Assembly (NCBI GenBank): GCA_021234155.1
Contig: JAJEKV010000170.1
Coordinates: 434,267 to 498,266 of the forward strand
DNA from: Isoetes taiwanensis
Taxonomy: Eukaryota > Streptophyta > Lycopodiopsida > Isoetales > Isoetaceae
Length of the DNA: 64,000 nucleotides
Direction of reading: 5' to 3'
This document shows, in pieces, positions 45,421 through 58,196 of this stretch. Position numbers and translations under genes: made by a program. The stretch's first letter is position 1. Each line of letters begins with the position of its first letter. The notes beneath the pieces were generated by a model. The model saw nothing but the letters and a program-made list of their open reading frames with translations, ran no database searches and was not told the origin of the DNA.

Positions 45421-46064
45421 TAGTATTTTCTCTTGTTTCTTGCTTAGTCATATCATTAGAAGGAGTTCCTGTAACACCAGTGGTTGGTGGCTAGAAAGAG
45501 CTTGTTCTTATACAGTCTTGCGGAGTACCTTGACTTGGTGACATCTCTTCTAGTTGGTCTGGTTGGGTGGTAAATCGAGTACCCTGTGGTGTTTTGCTTT
45601 CTAATAAGTTGATGAATTTGCAGGAACAACAGATCATTCGTAACATTCTATCTCTTAACGAATTATGACATTTAGTTCTAGAAGTTTCTATGTGGATCAA
45701 CACCATGAGTATGTGAATGTATATTATGAAAATTGTAGAGGTGAGCTCATGAGACGAGATATCTCATTATTATTTTGAAAGCTAATTGTGTAAACTTTTG
45801 TTATTACCTACCACGCTATAGCACAAATAGGGAAGAACATTTGACAAATTACTCGATGTAATTAAAGATGAGTGGTGAATGAGGTGCCCACAATTTTGAA
45901 TGTTGCCTAGATGAAATTGGTGGTATGAATAGAATAGAATAGTTTTTTTAACGTCCAAAGATTGCACATGGAAATAACGCAATTTCACATTTATTTGAAA
46001 ATTAATTATGGTTAATAAAACCTTTTGAAAATGAGGTACATGAATGATAACAATAATGTGCCCC

Positions 46065-46066
<2 letters not shown>

Positions 46067-46114
<48 letters not shown>
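46067..46114. repeat. (CA)n microsatellite
   Basis: About 24 CA dinucleotides follow a C7 run. The equivalent place in copy 1 (about 39519-39535) has only CCCACATACACA, so the tract expanded after the duplication. Confidence 0.95.
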
Positions 46115-46119
<5 letters not shown>

Positions 46120-46149
46120 ATACACATTCCTTATTTAAGGCATTTGTTT

Positions 46150-46367
46150 TCTCTACTAAAATTCCTCTTTTAATCTCAAAGTTAATACATTGATGATATT
46201 GTCATTAGGCATTTTCAACAAAAAAATAATTACAAAAACCATTAATGTCCATTCTTTCTAGTATCAACCTATGTTATTATCTAAAGTTGCACATATGGAC
46301 ATTAAAGACCGAGTAAAAAAAATACGTTAGGTCATTAGCCCGGCAACGCCGGGCACACGTTTACTAG
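46150..46367 (+). mobile_element. Helitron-like non-autonomous element, copy 2
   Basis: Same 218-bp element as at 39557-39774, carried along by the tandem duplication. Its 3' hairpin is a perfect palindrome, GCCCGGCAACGCCGGGC, followed by ACACGTTTACTAG and T. Confidence 0.65.
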
Positions 46368-47149
46368 TAACTTCTTAAGATTGAACATTGCATATGATTG
46401 CTTTCAAGATCTTTCCTTCTTGTCAGGTCCACAGAGTGGCAAACACGTGGCTAGCATTTGATCAGGGCTCTTGCTATAGCTATGATGTCTTAGAAGCCTA
46501 ACATTATAAATTGAGGCTTTACAAACATTTGGTTTGAAACACATCAAATATTCATAAAAGCCTGTAGGTTTTCCCGCTCTAGAATATGCCCATTAATTTC
46601 CCATCATTTGCCCTAATTTTAAATGTCATTATTGATTCTATATTGAGCTTTTATGTTTTGTGTGCCAAATTTCGATGCCTTTCATTCCTCTATTATGAGG
46701 AGTTAGCAAGAAAATACGGTGTCCCTAACGCCCAACTAACTACTTTCTAAAATAGTGATAGTCAGGGGTTCTGTAGAAGGAAACACGGGAAATGCAAATT
46801 ACAAAAGTCGCATGCATTTGACTGGAATAGAAGTCATGAATATATCGTTTCTTTTGTATCATGAAGTAAGAATCACTTTGTGCTTGGGACACGACTCAAT
46901 GGAAGAATATGTTTACCTTGTTTAAGGGCATGGTCTTTGAAGGGCCCAATGTAGAAGGACAAGTGGCTTTGAATTTCGACAAGATATTGCTGATGTAAAA
47001 TAACGACATTCCTTTTCTGTCAGAGATGGGCAACTTTCATCTGTTTGGCATTATGATGGATCATACAAAATGAAGGCTATTATTAGTTGGCCTCATCCTA
47101 AGAACCTCAAGGATTTGCACTTCCCCTCAATAAGTTTTCCAAAGGGATA

Positions 47150-48690
47150 TACTTTCTGTTTAAGATGCAGATGCCGAGGAATTTGATTTTGCTGCTAGTG
47201 AAAATGCCGTTGGCCCCATGCTCAAGCAAGACAGACATCAATTAGGTTATGTTAAAACCATCGGAGCAAGGGTACAACACTTATGAAAAAGAATGGATTC
47301 TTCTGGTGCATGTGTTAGAGAAATGGAGACATTACTTCATGGGATCAAAGTTTATTGCCACTTTGAACTGCGGAGCTTGAAACATATACAAACTCAAGAT
47401 ATTATCAATGCACGTCAATTAAAGCTCATTGATACTATAAAGAATTTTGAAGGGTTGCATCTTGAGTACGAAAATGGGATGGAAAATTAAGTTGTCGATG
47501 CTTTAAGTAGAGTACACATTCATGATCATAGCAGGAATTGTCGACTTGGAGACAATGAAAATAGAATACAGCAATGATTGATCCTTCTTTTGTCGTTCCC
47601 CATGCACAAATTGAGAAAGATGGCATACAGGTCAAGAATGATACAAGAATATCATGAACCTCCATATTCCAGACATAGAGGCACTCAAGCTACCTTGGCT
47701 ATTGCGAAAAGACATCTTTATTGACCTAATCTTGAGAGGGTTGGTAAGAAGTATGTAGAAGTTTGCGTCGTTTTCCAATAAAAGAAAGCCTCTACTAGCA
47801 AGCCTGTCAGATTAGTTCACACTTTGCCAATTCTGGAAGCACATGACTATGAACTTCATCCAAGGATTACCTAAGTACACTCATAAGAATGACCAGATCT
47901 GGATAGTTGTAGACAGGTTGTCTAAACAGGTTCATTTTCTTTCGTGAAAATCGAGCATGACATCCTTTCAAGCAATCGATTTTGGTATGGTCTCATGAAG
48001 AACCTGGGTAACTTTAAAGTTCTCCACAGCCTTTCACCCTCAGACGGATGGCCATACTGAAGTTGTGAGTCGTGTTATTGAGGACATGTCCTGAGCCTAT
48101 GTTGCAGAAAGCCAAAGTCAATGGGAAGAGTATCTTTATCTTCTAGAGTTTGCTTATAATAACACCATCCATTCGGTTATCCAGAGAAATCCCTTTGAAG
48201 TGGTGTATAGATGCTTTTTGGAATCTCCAATTACGAAGTTAGGAGGAGAAGTACTAGCTTCAGATGAAGTAACAACGGACTTTGCAAACATTTTTGAAGA
48301 AGTAAAAACTCGTATCCGAAAGAGCCAAGAGCTAATGATTTACCAACTTGTGAAGAAACAAAAGATTAATGGGTTTGGAGTATCACCTTTAGGAAATGCC
48401 TCGAAAAATGGGTAATAAGTACATAAAACTGGCTCCTAGGTATTACGTTCCTTTTCAAATTGACGACAAAATATGGAAGTGGAATTTCTCTTGAGACCTT
48501 GCAGAAAATGGAACATGCGAATTATTTCAACATCAAGGATGATGATGAGGTGCTTGAACCGGAACAGATACTTACGCACCAAGATAAGGAGACACGAACG
48601 TCCTCCTATTGAAGGTATCTAGTTAAGTTCAAATTTCATCCACCTTTTGATGCAACATGGTATTCTAAGAACCAGCCTAAAGAATAGAAT
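47150..48690 (+). pseudogene. Old chromovirus pol remnant in copy 2
   Basis: Duplicate of the remnant at 40590-42110 with most of the same stops. It keeps 54 bp (48600-48653) that copy 1 lacks; this encodes the chromodomain core (YLVKFKFHPPFDATW), which identifies the element as a chromovirus. Shared stops show that the element was dead before the duplication. Confidence 0.82.
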
Positions 48691-50627
48691 GCACTTGTGG
48701 TTGAATAAACAAACTTTGCTAAAACAACAGGCAAAGCTCGCAGACATTAATATCTTTGCTATTTGGAACCATTTTAATAAAAAAGTTGCAATTGCTTTAC
48801 CAACAAGAAATATCTAAAGATTGATATACGTTGGTATAATCTGAATCCTTTATTCATAAGATATCAAGCCCTCTAACTGAATTGAGGCCACCTCTAAAGG
48901 AATTGGGATGAAAGATCTCTAAAGGAATTGAGGCCATTCCTAAATGAATTGGAATGATTGTCTCTAATGGAATTGAGACTAAAGACCTCTAAAAAAAGTT
49001 GGGCCATTCCTAAATGAACTGGAATGACCATCCTTAAAGGAATTAGAGTGAGCAATTTTTCCTCAAGATTGACGTAGACATTCAATCTCGGGAAGGGAAG
49101 GATTGTTACCGCTTTATGCCAGCTCGGGGGAGTGGCTCAGGCTCAACAAGTATTTACCATGTATACTATACGTGTTGGATATACATGTTGGGTGATGAAC
49201 TATATGGTTACAAGGATTATTTAAAAGGCAAAGAATGTCTTAAATTAATTGGGTGGCTATCTATGTCCTAAAGATTGGAGTGCATAATTTTCCTATTTGT
49301 TTGTTGTTGTATTTCTGGTATGAAATTGATGTTTAAGGATTGTGATTAAAATCTTTAGATATTTCTTATTGCATCCTTATAGGTGAGGCTAGTGATTGTC
49401 ATAAATAGTTGACGCTATTTATGAAATCTGATCGATCCAACCAGTGAATGGAAAGAGTTGTTGCTCTTGTCCAAGTGATTGGAATGAGTGATGCCATTTC
49501 AAGAGGTTGGAATGAGTTGATGCCATGTCAAGTGAATGGAATGAGTTGGTGCTCATGTCAGTGAATAGAATGTTTGCTATTCCTGATTTTCGCAGGTCTT
49601 CTGGTTGGTGCTGGAGATTGCAAACTGGAATAGAAACTGATCAAAAGTTGGTGCTTCTAGTGGAGGTTAATAAACATTTTGTTTTGAACTAACCTATGCT
49701 TTGAGACAAATTAAGTTGATGTTCAACTTGTGATTTTTGGAGACCTTCTCGAGGAAATAAGTTTATTCCTGAGAAGGGAAGGACTAATACGCTTTTCAAA
49801 GGTTGACTAAGTATCAACTTTGAAAAGGAGGGTTTGATGGTTTTCTTTCAGATATAATGGCAATTGAGGACGATCAGTCTTGAGAAAGGAAGGAATTGAT
49901 AGTCTTTGAGAAGGGATGTAAATCTTTAAGAAAGATGATCGAGGGCGATCAGTCTTGAGAAGGGAAGGAATTGATATGGTGCTCGGGCGAGTGGCCTTGC
50001 ATGGAACAATATTTATTGATATGATCAAGTAAAAAAGCCATCCAGTATGTCTAAGCCTTGATATTATCAAAGAGAGAGCTAAAACTAAACCTCGACCTTT
50101 ATTTAAAAGCAAAAAGGCAAAAAAAAGGTGTTGTTACGTATAAATAGAAGGACAACTTTGAGACGTGATATCTCCGCGACAACAACTCAGAAATTGGTGA
50201 TCCTTACCTTCTTGAAAAACACTTGAAGTCTAGTTTCCAGATTGGACTTGGTTGTCTATAGATTTCTTACAGTTTGAAAGTTATGCCCAGAATGGTGCAT
50301 AGGGGTCTAAGCTGACTGCACAACTAGATATGCTTCTTTCTATGTTTGATGAAGAGCTTAGCCTTGCTCTTTTAGTATTTTCTCTTATTTCTTGCTCAGT
50401 CATATCATTAGAAGGAGTTCCTGTAACACCAGTGGTTGGTGGCTAGAAAGAGCTTGTTCTTATACAGTCTTGCGGAGTACCTTGACTTGGTGACATCTCT
50501 TCTAGTTGGTCCGGTTGGGTGGTAAATTGAGTACCCTGTGGTGTTATGCTTTCTAATAAGTTGACGAATTTGCAGGAAGAACAGATCATTCGTAACATTC
50601 TATCTCTTAACGAATTATGACATAAAG

Positions 50628-51450
50628 ATTATCACATAAAATATCCAGGGTGTTAATGATTTAGCTAGAAGAGATAGACTTAAAGTAAGTCTTTCTTCCC
50701 TTAATACAATTTTTCTTCTCATTCAGGAGCATAAATTGCATGACAATCATTTTGCTACTAACAGTGCTAAAACTTTTTATGGATATATGGGCTCTTTCTT
50801 CCAACAACAGCTTGGTGGTATTACTATATGCTGAAGAAGAAGTTTAAACACTAACAACAATTTTATGATCAATGATGACTCTGACAGGTGGCAAATCTTG
50901 CCCTTCGACATTTATGATCATATATGGGCTGTTGTTAATATTTATACCTACAATAATCACAGTGAAAGCCTGATTTATAGAATAAAATAAGAAACTTCCT
51001 TCTTAATTATGATTTTGATGGGATAATTGTGGTTGGTGATTTTAATATGATCACCCATAGTTTAAGAATCTGAAATTGAGATCTCTCATCCCAAAGGAGC
51101 AGAATGCCGGGTCTAATTTCATTTCCCCTAATAATTTGCTCATGGTATCTGCCCAAACTGTTTTAACTGGTCTGAACACAGAGTTAATCCTATTTGCTGT
51201 TTAGATGACAGGTTTTACTAAAGTGAGGACCTTTGGAATAAATGTAGCAGAATCTAGAACCTTGATGGTTATCCTTTTTCTAATCACTTTCCTCGGCAGC
51301 TTACTATTTTCAAAGAGAACAATCCTATTAGCAAGAGTAGTTAGTATAATTTGAATTCCAGCCTTTTAAAACATCAAGATTTTGAAACCCTCCTTTCCAA
51401 CATTCTTGACCAAACTAGAAAGCCCCATGGGTCTTTTAGATGGATGAACT
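50628..51450 (+). pseudogene. LINE (L1-type) endonuclease domain remnant
   Basis: Readable blocks: NIQGVNDLARRDRLKVSL (typical WNxRGLNxxxKR start, with the Trp codon now a stop), FLLIQEHKLHDNHF (the EN catalytic QE), YMGSFFQQQLGGITI, IWAVVNIYTYNNHSE and VVGDFNMIT near 51025 (catalytic GDFN). Stops and shifts are frequent. The reading begins within 10 bp of the right breakpoint of the tandem duplication. Confidence 0.75.
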
Positions 51451-53345
51451 GGTTGTATTTCGTATTCCAAAATCTTAGGTGAATGTATATAGAGGTTTGA
51501 GTCCCCGTATTTCATATTTTAAAACCTTACGCGAACTTGTAATTCATATTTCAAAATCATCGGCGCCCCCAATCATAAAGAACTATAATATAAATGAAAA
51601 TCGCCAAGAGGCCCCAACATATGATTTGGGCTATAGCACCAATGGATCCGACGACCGAGATAGTATAGACACACATCGTTTAGAATATATAGCACAATCA
51701 CTATGTGAACATGGCAAATACAAATAAAGCTTTTGTCCATAACTAATGAAATTGTGCTTAAAAGCGAATGTATTCTCATTATATTGAATATCCAAGTGAA
51801 CCGTGAAATTGAAGATATGATGTTTAGCATTCACATATTATCACTTTAGGTGGATTCATGGACTACTTGGACTGGAGACAATCTGTTGCCTAGATTTTTA
51901 GAACTAAGGTATTGATGCCACCTTGACCACTTTATTCAACCGCCATATTCACAAGCTTGGAGACATGATACTTTAATATTAGGGGTAGATATGGCAGGCA
52001 ATCTGTGTCTAGAGGAAAAAGTTTTGAAAGAGATTTGGGTCAAACGAGGGAAAACCCAATATCTAGAGGGTAATTTGTTGAATCGAACTGGAGCTGGATG
52101 GAAGACAATCCAATTTCTAGGGATGAGATGATTTGTGGTTGGGGATCTATACTAAAGCCATATTATGGGAGGCAAGAGTTTTTGAATTGAGGATAGTGAT
52201 TTGTGTGTGACAATTTGTTCTACAATTTTATTCATGGAGATATGCAAGAAATAATTTCTGCCTAGGGGATGCACCTAAGTTGTAGGGGACACGTCATTTG
52301 CATGCACAGGGTCGGAAGAAACCCCTGTACATACTTTTCCTTGTAGAAAACCCCCTCCCATAAGGTCTCATATTGTCTAAAATTTTGCACTCATTCCATA
52401 CTTGTACAAGCATTTTTGTTAGTGGCAAATATACACATCCCATATAAATACTTATTCCAAATGTACTAGGAGATATATCTAACAGTGTCGAAACCTAAAT
52501 TCGATAATCCTTTCAATAAAAGCCCTCCCATACATGTATAACTTATTCTACTCCTTCCAATCCCCTTCACAACTTTGTATGATATAAAATGCATAGAAAC
52601 TAACGTATATTATATGTGCGTTTCCATAAAAAATAAGCCCCTTAAAGGCCACTCAGTAGTGTTGTATGGCCAGTATGGCATGAGCTCCCCTTGGATTTCT
52701 GGGGTTAGAGGCAGCTTGGTTCAACTGTACCAACTGATCTATGAGATGCACACACCACATCAACATTGCTCTTTGACAATACATAGTGCTTTGCACCTGA
52801 TAACTAGATAGTTTTCTGTAGATTTTTGAGAGATCCTATCTTTTCTTTGAGCATATTGGAGATATGGTATATTCTAGTTTTGTGTAGGATTTTACCTAAC
52901 ATCATGTATATCTTTGGCCTCCTTTTGATATAGGGTCTACATGAGAAACACTCTAGACCTTGATGCTAGTTATATTGCAAACATTTATTATTTTCAAATA
53001 AAAATTGTGATTTTTATTCGCTTCCTCGAATCCATAAGTAAGGGTTAACAAACTCATGTTGGCTCAAGTACCGAGTTAATGTCTTGATGACTAAAGAATA
53101 AAATGCCGGCATAATGGTTGGGTCGACTTGGGATGGATGGGATTTATGCAGACTGGCTGGCTCAAATTGAACCAGGCTCACGTTCTGGTTAAATACTAGG
53201 TAAGCTTCACCTGAAGAGGTAAATCTTGCAGTTCTGCAAAGTATTTTGGATTTACTCTTACCCTTTCTTGTTGGCGGAAAGACAAAATGTGATTTAAAGA
53301 ACAGATGAGGTAGGCACTTTTTGGGGCTTTCTAGTTTTTACGCAA
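51451..53345. other. Unassigned non-coding sequence
   Basis: No recognisable gene. ATTTCATATTTTAAAAC and ATTCATATTTCAAAATC near 51508 and 51541 are short repeats. Confidence 0.4.
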
Positions 53346-53349
53346 ATAG

Positions 53350-53535
53350 AATGCAGGGTTTGATTTGAATAGAATAGCTGAGCTAGGGATATGATGTAGG
53401 CAGGAAGATTACACATCTTGCACCGGGCTTGAGGGAGGAGCCTGGTGGCTAAGCATATATTTTGTGTAGCCAGCTTCAATTTGATTGTCTACCCCGACAA
53501 TGCAGCATTTTATTCAATTCAATTCAATTCAATTC
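53350..53535 (+). repeat. SINE-like repeat with (TTCAA)n tail
   Basis: Similar to 53815-53965 over about 150 bp (shared AGCTAGGG, ATCTTGCACC, a GGTGGCTAAGC/AGTGGTTGAGC block and CCCCGACAATGCA). It ends in TTCAATTCAATTCAATTCAA. Short length, two copies and a simple tail suggest a SINE; the AGTGG-containing block resembles a tRNA A box but the order relative to a possible B box is unclear. Confidence 0.45.
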
Positions 53536-53814
53536 ATGGGTGATTTATCTGCTTAAAGCTTAGAGACTGGAATCTATGAAGCAATGGAAGCTTCTATGAG
53601 CAGAGTGGCAGGCTGCTCTTCTTACACTGATCTGTTGTCTTTCTTTCAATTTTTTGTTTAAGAGTTAACTATACAGTTGCAGCTTGGTGGTATAGCGGGT
53701 TTGTTATTCTACTTCAAAAGTAGTATATAGGTAGAATTGGTGGTATAAGATGGATGTGCTTATTTATCAAGGATGTATGGGCTCCTTGATGGGATAATGG
53801 AAGTGGAAGACTTC

Positions 53815-53965
53815 CTCACAGGGTGACCCTTTCAGTGTAGATTATCCAGCTAGGGGCTATATATGAACTTCCATATCTTGCACCAAGCTTTTTGGGGAGA
53901 GGTCTAGTGGTTGAGCTTGTACTAAGTATAGTTAGCTTTAGGCTGTCTGTGACCCCGACAATGCA
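53815..53965 (+). repeat. SINE-like repeat, second copy without tail
   Basis: Matches the repeat at 53350-53505 by eye, including ATCTTGCACC near 53875 and CCCCGACAATGCA near 53953. It has GAGGTCTAGTGGTTGAGC, which resembles plant tRNA-type promoter A boxes. No TTCAA tail follows. Confidence 0.45.
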
Positions 53966-54189
53966 ACAATCCACTATGCACCTAAGACACAACACTTTGA
54001 GAATCACATTCATTTAACCATTGATATCTATCTTCTACTTCTTTTGTTTTGCTGCTACTCATTCGAATGTTTCAGTTTATAGAGGATGAGGATGTTGAGG
54101 TTACTTCTTCAAGAACCTTATACGTAAAAGTTTGAAACATTGTACTGTGTACTTTTTTGTTATATAAAATACAAAAACTTCCTTTCTGC

Positions 54190-54213
54190 AAAAAAAAAAA
54201 AAAAAAAAAAAAT
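54190..54213 (+). repeat. Poly(A) tract
   Basis: 24 A residues after CTTTCTGC. This may be the tail of a plus-strand retroposed sequence, but no coding or SINE body was identified just upstream. Confidence 0.6.
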
Positions 54214-54638
54214 ATATCTAAGCAATATGATCGACATACATCTGGTGGCCTTTCATCATAGCCAAATGACCAAAATTAAACAAGCAATCTTGGCCACTCA
54301 CTTTTTGATGCATGCAAACTCCTCATTCATGAATGGACACATGTGCATGTTCAACACTCTAATTCTCTGGAGTATCTCTCATCTCATTAATGCTCAAGTC
54401 CTTGAGTTTTGAGCATTGTTAGAACGATTGATGTATTGCTAAACCGATAAATCAATCCTCCTGGCCAACCATCCTATAGATAGCAATTGCCAAGTTTGGG
54501 TAAATTAGAGTCAACTTTCATCCATTTATTGTGTAATGGTTGTGTTTAAATGGTGCATAGTTTGGCTTAGTATGATATCATGGTCAATGTAGTGATCAAT
54601 GCTAGAGTGGACAACTCTAATGTGGTGGACAGGTAGTG

Positions 54639-54790
54639 TTATGAATAGCACAGTCTGTTCACTACTAACTAGACAGACTAAAGCATGGTAAACCCAATAA
54701 ATGGATGTTATGAATAGCACGATCCATTTACTACTGACTAATTAACTAACTAACTAAAGAGACTAAAGCATGATAAACCCAATGGATATA
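54639..54790. repeat. Tandem repeat of about 69-80 bp, two units
   Basis: Units start TTATGAATAGCAC at 54639 and 54708 and end AGACTAAAGCATGRTAAACC. The second is longer because of a (TAAC)n run. Confidence 0.8.
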
Positions 54791-55198
54791 GTGTATCAAG
54801 ACAATGGTGTAGTCAATATCATAAACTAGCAAACCAAGCCCAGCAACTGGGCTAAGGTTAAAAAACTGTCAATGAATACTCTTCTTCTAAGAAGACACAA
54901 ACAATAGATGTTATAAGGTAAGCTGTTGGGGACCTCTCTCCCTGCTTGTCCAGTGGATGCTACAGCTGGCGAAAGCTGGGAGTAGCCCACTGGAGCAAGC
55001 AGGAAAGTTGGACCAAACAACTTACCTAACAATAAAATAGTTGGGGAGCGCAACGCCTCAGTTTTGAACAACAATTTTGTGCGGGTTCAACCAATGGCAC
55101 ATAATGCATTTATCCAACAAACATTCCCTCTTATTGGTGTAAGTGGTGTGGCAGGCTAAAGTTGCACCACGGAAATTCTGACGATGAGAAAGAAACAA

Positions 55199-55535
55199 CA
55201 GCCAGCCATGATAAGCCCAATATTCCTTGTACAATATATACCGTTAATATCGCAATTGTATCCAAAGAAATTTCTACCCCTAGCAATGTTTTTTCATTAC
55301 TCTATCTTCAAGCATGATATACTTATCATGCATAACATAAGATGAAGAGATTTTCTACCGTAGTAGCATTATAATTCATGAAAACATTCAAATGTAAAGC
55401 ATCATCTCCACTGGGTACAAATGCAGATCCATGCAAAAGAAACTAACAGCCCACCATGATGAGCCCAATATTCCTTGCACAAAATATGCTATCGATATTG
55501 CAATTACACCCAGAAATTTTTCTATCCCTAGCATA
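55199..55535. repeat. Direct repeat of about 90 bp spaced 248 bp apart
   Basis: CAGCC(A/C)(G/A)CCATGAT(A/G)AGCCCAATATTCCTT begins near 55199 and near 55447 and both continue to CCCTAGCA. Confidence 0.75.
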
Positions 55536-56288
55536 TGAGCCCATGGGCTCTTTTCTGTGGCTCCTGAAATGCACAAAACCAAGGTAGAATGCCACTTCCA
55601 AAACCGTAAAGCTCAAGACCATGCAATTTCATTGTTTTTCAGACTGCCATTATAAACCATAATAATAGCCTAGTCTTTCCTTAGATAATAGAAGTTTTTC
55701 CATACAAGTTTTTTCTTAGACAATACAAGTTTTTCCATAGTAATACAAAAGTTCTGAAGTACAAGAGATCGAGATCAAAAGTTCAAAAGTGCATTCAAAA
55801 GTTCTGAAGTACAAGAGATTGAGATCAATGATCTTCATTCCAGAAATCAAAATCAAAGAAACATGCAAGAAAAAGACAAAACAGTGTTAGAATATTGCAA
55901 AAATAATCTAATATTACAACATGCATGCTTACCATTTTGAAGATCCGCGCGTCGAAACACTTGTTAAAGATGCTAAACAAGCAAAAAGCAAGTTAAAACT
56001 TGTATGCAACAACTTTATCAAGAATATGCAAGAAAACCTCTATAGACGCCAAACCGAATGAAGCAATGAGAAGATTAAAACGCATCACCGACAAGAAAGC
56101 AAAGCGCCATGTCGGAGATCCCAAAATGAAAAACCTCTCAAGAAAACTTAAGCCAAACCGCCAAACTTACAACAGTAGCAACAATGATTCAAGGCGGTAG
56201 CCCGGCCAAAAGGCAGCAAAGCCATAGCCGGTTAGCGGTAACAGGACGCCATCACCGTATTCGGCGAATTTATAACGGGAAAAAGGGT

Positions 56289-56367
56289 TTACCCGACATG
56301 AAAATAAACTTTTTATACCTCCGCCACGCCACCGCATACGTGGCGGACGAAATTTTATGTCGGGTAA
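56289..56367. repeat. Fold-back hairpin
   Basis: TTACCCGACAT (56289-56299) pairs with ATGTCGGGTAA (56357-56367), and inside it TCCGCCACG (56320-56328) pairs with CGTGGCGGA (56339-56347). It could be a very small MITE or a fold-back element end. Confidence 0.7.
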
Positions 56368-58196
56368 TGGCCGAGAGTGGGCCATTATAACCCGAAATGG
56401 CGACTCAAACCATTACTCCCTCCTTTCAAGAAGGGATGAACATCGTCTTTTCCCTCTCAAGTCAATCTTGCTTAGCATCATCTCTTCCTCTCGGGATATA
56501 AGTGGTTGGATTCCTTTCTGCGATGCTATCGTGAAGCTATGGTCGTAATAAGCGGAGGCCCAAATTATCGTCAAATTCTCGCGTGTTCTATTTCCACGCA
56601 ATATTCTTTCGGGCCGCTGGGCCGGCCGCCCCCGTTTTGTTACCACTTTTGTTCGGCCTTTTACCGCGCGATTCACCTGCATTTTTATCGCTCAGATTCA
56701 ACCTTTGTTTGGCTTCTCGATTCAACAAGATGAAACTGGCGGGGGTTTGCATATACTACATTGTGTCGGTTGACAAAGCCATGGCCAATAGCTCCATAGA
56801 AATCAAGCATTACGCCCAACTCCCCATTAAGCGCAAATTTTGCTTACATGCAAAGATGGATGCCCGGTTACCGAGAGAAAAGCTACAACAGCCATAGAGA
56901 CCATATGCCGGTTGAGCCTCTTTGGATTTTCCCATCTTTCTTCTTATTCATCAAAATTTTAGAAATGAGAGAGCTCTGTTTTCACCGATTTTATAGGAAG
57001 TTGAGCTCTGTTTTATGCGTTTTGAAGCTTTCTGTTTTTGTTTTCTCACGATTTGAAGCTTTGAGAGCTCTGTTTTCTCTGATTTGAAGCTTTCTAAGGC
57101 CAGAAAGATCCGTCATAGCCACAATCCGGGTTACGTAATTTGGGCCCTACCCGTTTTATTCCCCGTATCTGGGGAGAGGGGCATTAAAGCCAGCGGGGCT
57201 CGGCCGACCCGCGACCTGGCCTCGCGGCTTTCGCGGCTCGCCCGCTTCGTCACCGCCGCGGCGCGGCGCCAGCAGTTAAATTGGTGAATGCCCCCCAGGA
57301 TTACGAGTACATAAAAGAAACAAAGGGGAAAAGGTGGTAAAAAAGGTAAGAGTTGAATGACACCAGAGAGGGGAAAGGCAAAAAAAAAGTGTAAAAAGTA
57401 GGGGTTAAACGTTCGATCGTGGATCAAACTTGGGCTGTCCGATCGTGGAAATAAACCCTGAGCCTTTCAATCTAGGGCGGGATCCAACTCCAAGACTTAC
57501 ACTATAATTGATCCAAATTGCTACTTGAGTTTTCATGGATCAAGACAATGGTGTAGTCAATATTAGGAATGCTCCACTAGGATCCAAATTGCTATTTATA
57601 ATTTCATAGTCTGTCAAAGCAATAGGCTATAATTGTAAAAGTCAAAATTCAATCCTAAAGATTTAGCCACCTTCAAATTCGAATTTTGTACCCGATATAA
57701 ACAATGACTTTCTATATATAATATACTCACAACATTGCCTAAATCTTATCACTGATCTCATGCAACTACTTCTGTTTCCAGATTCAGATAAACAGAAAAC
57801 TGCAAGAATACAATGAAACAATATTCCGTGCAAGAACAAGGCGTTGTATTATTACTACGAATAGTAAGTGTTTCAACAATCCTTGAACTGAAAAGGAATT
57901 TAAAGTGATACAATGCTTTTGCCTTGAGATCCCCAAGAGGAACTGCATAAGTAATGGTCGAAGATTGGATATATTGAAGACAAATGGAATGGGGCGGTCA
58001 TATGAGTTTAATGCAAGAGCTGTTTAAAATATGCCCTTGCAATCTGTCCACAATCTGCTCAGTCAATGGCAGTGCAGATAACTTGATCCAGATATCTGGG
58101 TTAAGATGACAATCTAAATTTGCTTTATCTACGCAGTCATTTATCTCTTTTTACAAAACAGCATAGAGAACACTAAAGATAAAGGCCCATGCCACA
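56368..58196. other. Unassigned sequence with a GC-rich island
   Basis: No gene recognised. 57186-57280 is unusually GC-rich for the window (many CGCGG and GCCGC runs). From 57283 onward it returns to AT-rich sequence. Confidence 0.4.

Larger units (their letters stand above)
39136..45670. repeat. Tandem duplication, copy 1 (with LINE insert)
   Basis: From TTTAGTTCTAGAAGTTTCTA to ...CGAATTATGACA the sequence is repeated almost exactly and in the same order at 45671-50622. Copy 1 is longer because of a 1.7-kb LINE at 43724-45420; without it the unit is about 4.84 kb. Differences include many single substitutions, a 54-bp gap after 42018, and a shorter CA tract. The unit holds a Helitron-like element, a chromovirus remnant and minisatellites. 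Confidence 0.93.
45671..50622. repeat. Tandem duplication, copy 2
   Basis: 4952 bp, head-to-tail with copy 1 and directly abutting it (GACA|TTTAG). It ends GAATTATGACA at 50622, after which LINE endonuclease sequence begins. It lacks the LINE present in copy 1: the site reads GCTTAGCCTTGCTCTTTTAG at about 50356-50375. Confidence 0.93.
54214..56288. other. Non-coding stretch with local repeats
   Basis: No gene recognised. Besides the repeats listed, GTTCTGAAGTACAAGAGAT recurs at 55751 and 55801 (50-bp period). Confidence 0.45.

Noticed and set aside
45782-46111. Minus-strand open frame starting with alternating Cys-Val
   Set aside because: It is a translation of the CA microsatellite and its flank; no domain.
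57084-57427. GC-rich open frames suggesting a bacterial insertion or organellar DNA
   Set aside because: No recognisable protein or organellar gene, and the GC-rich stretch is only about 100 bp.
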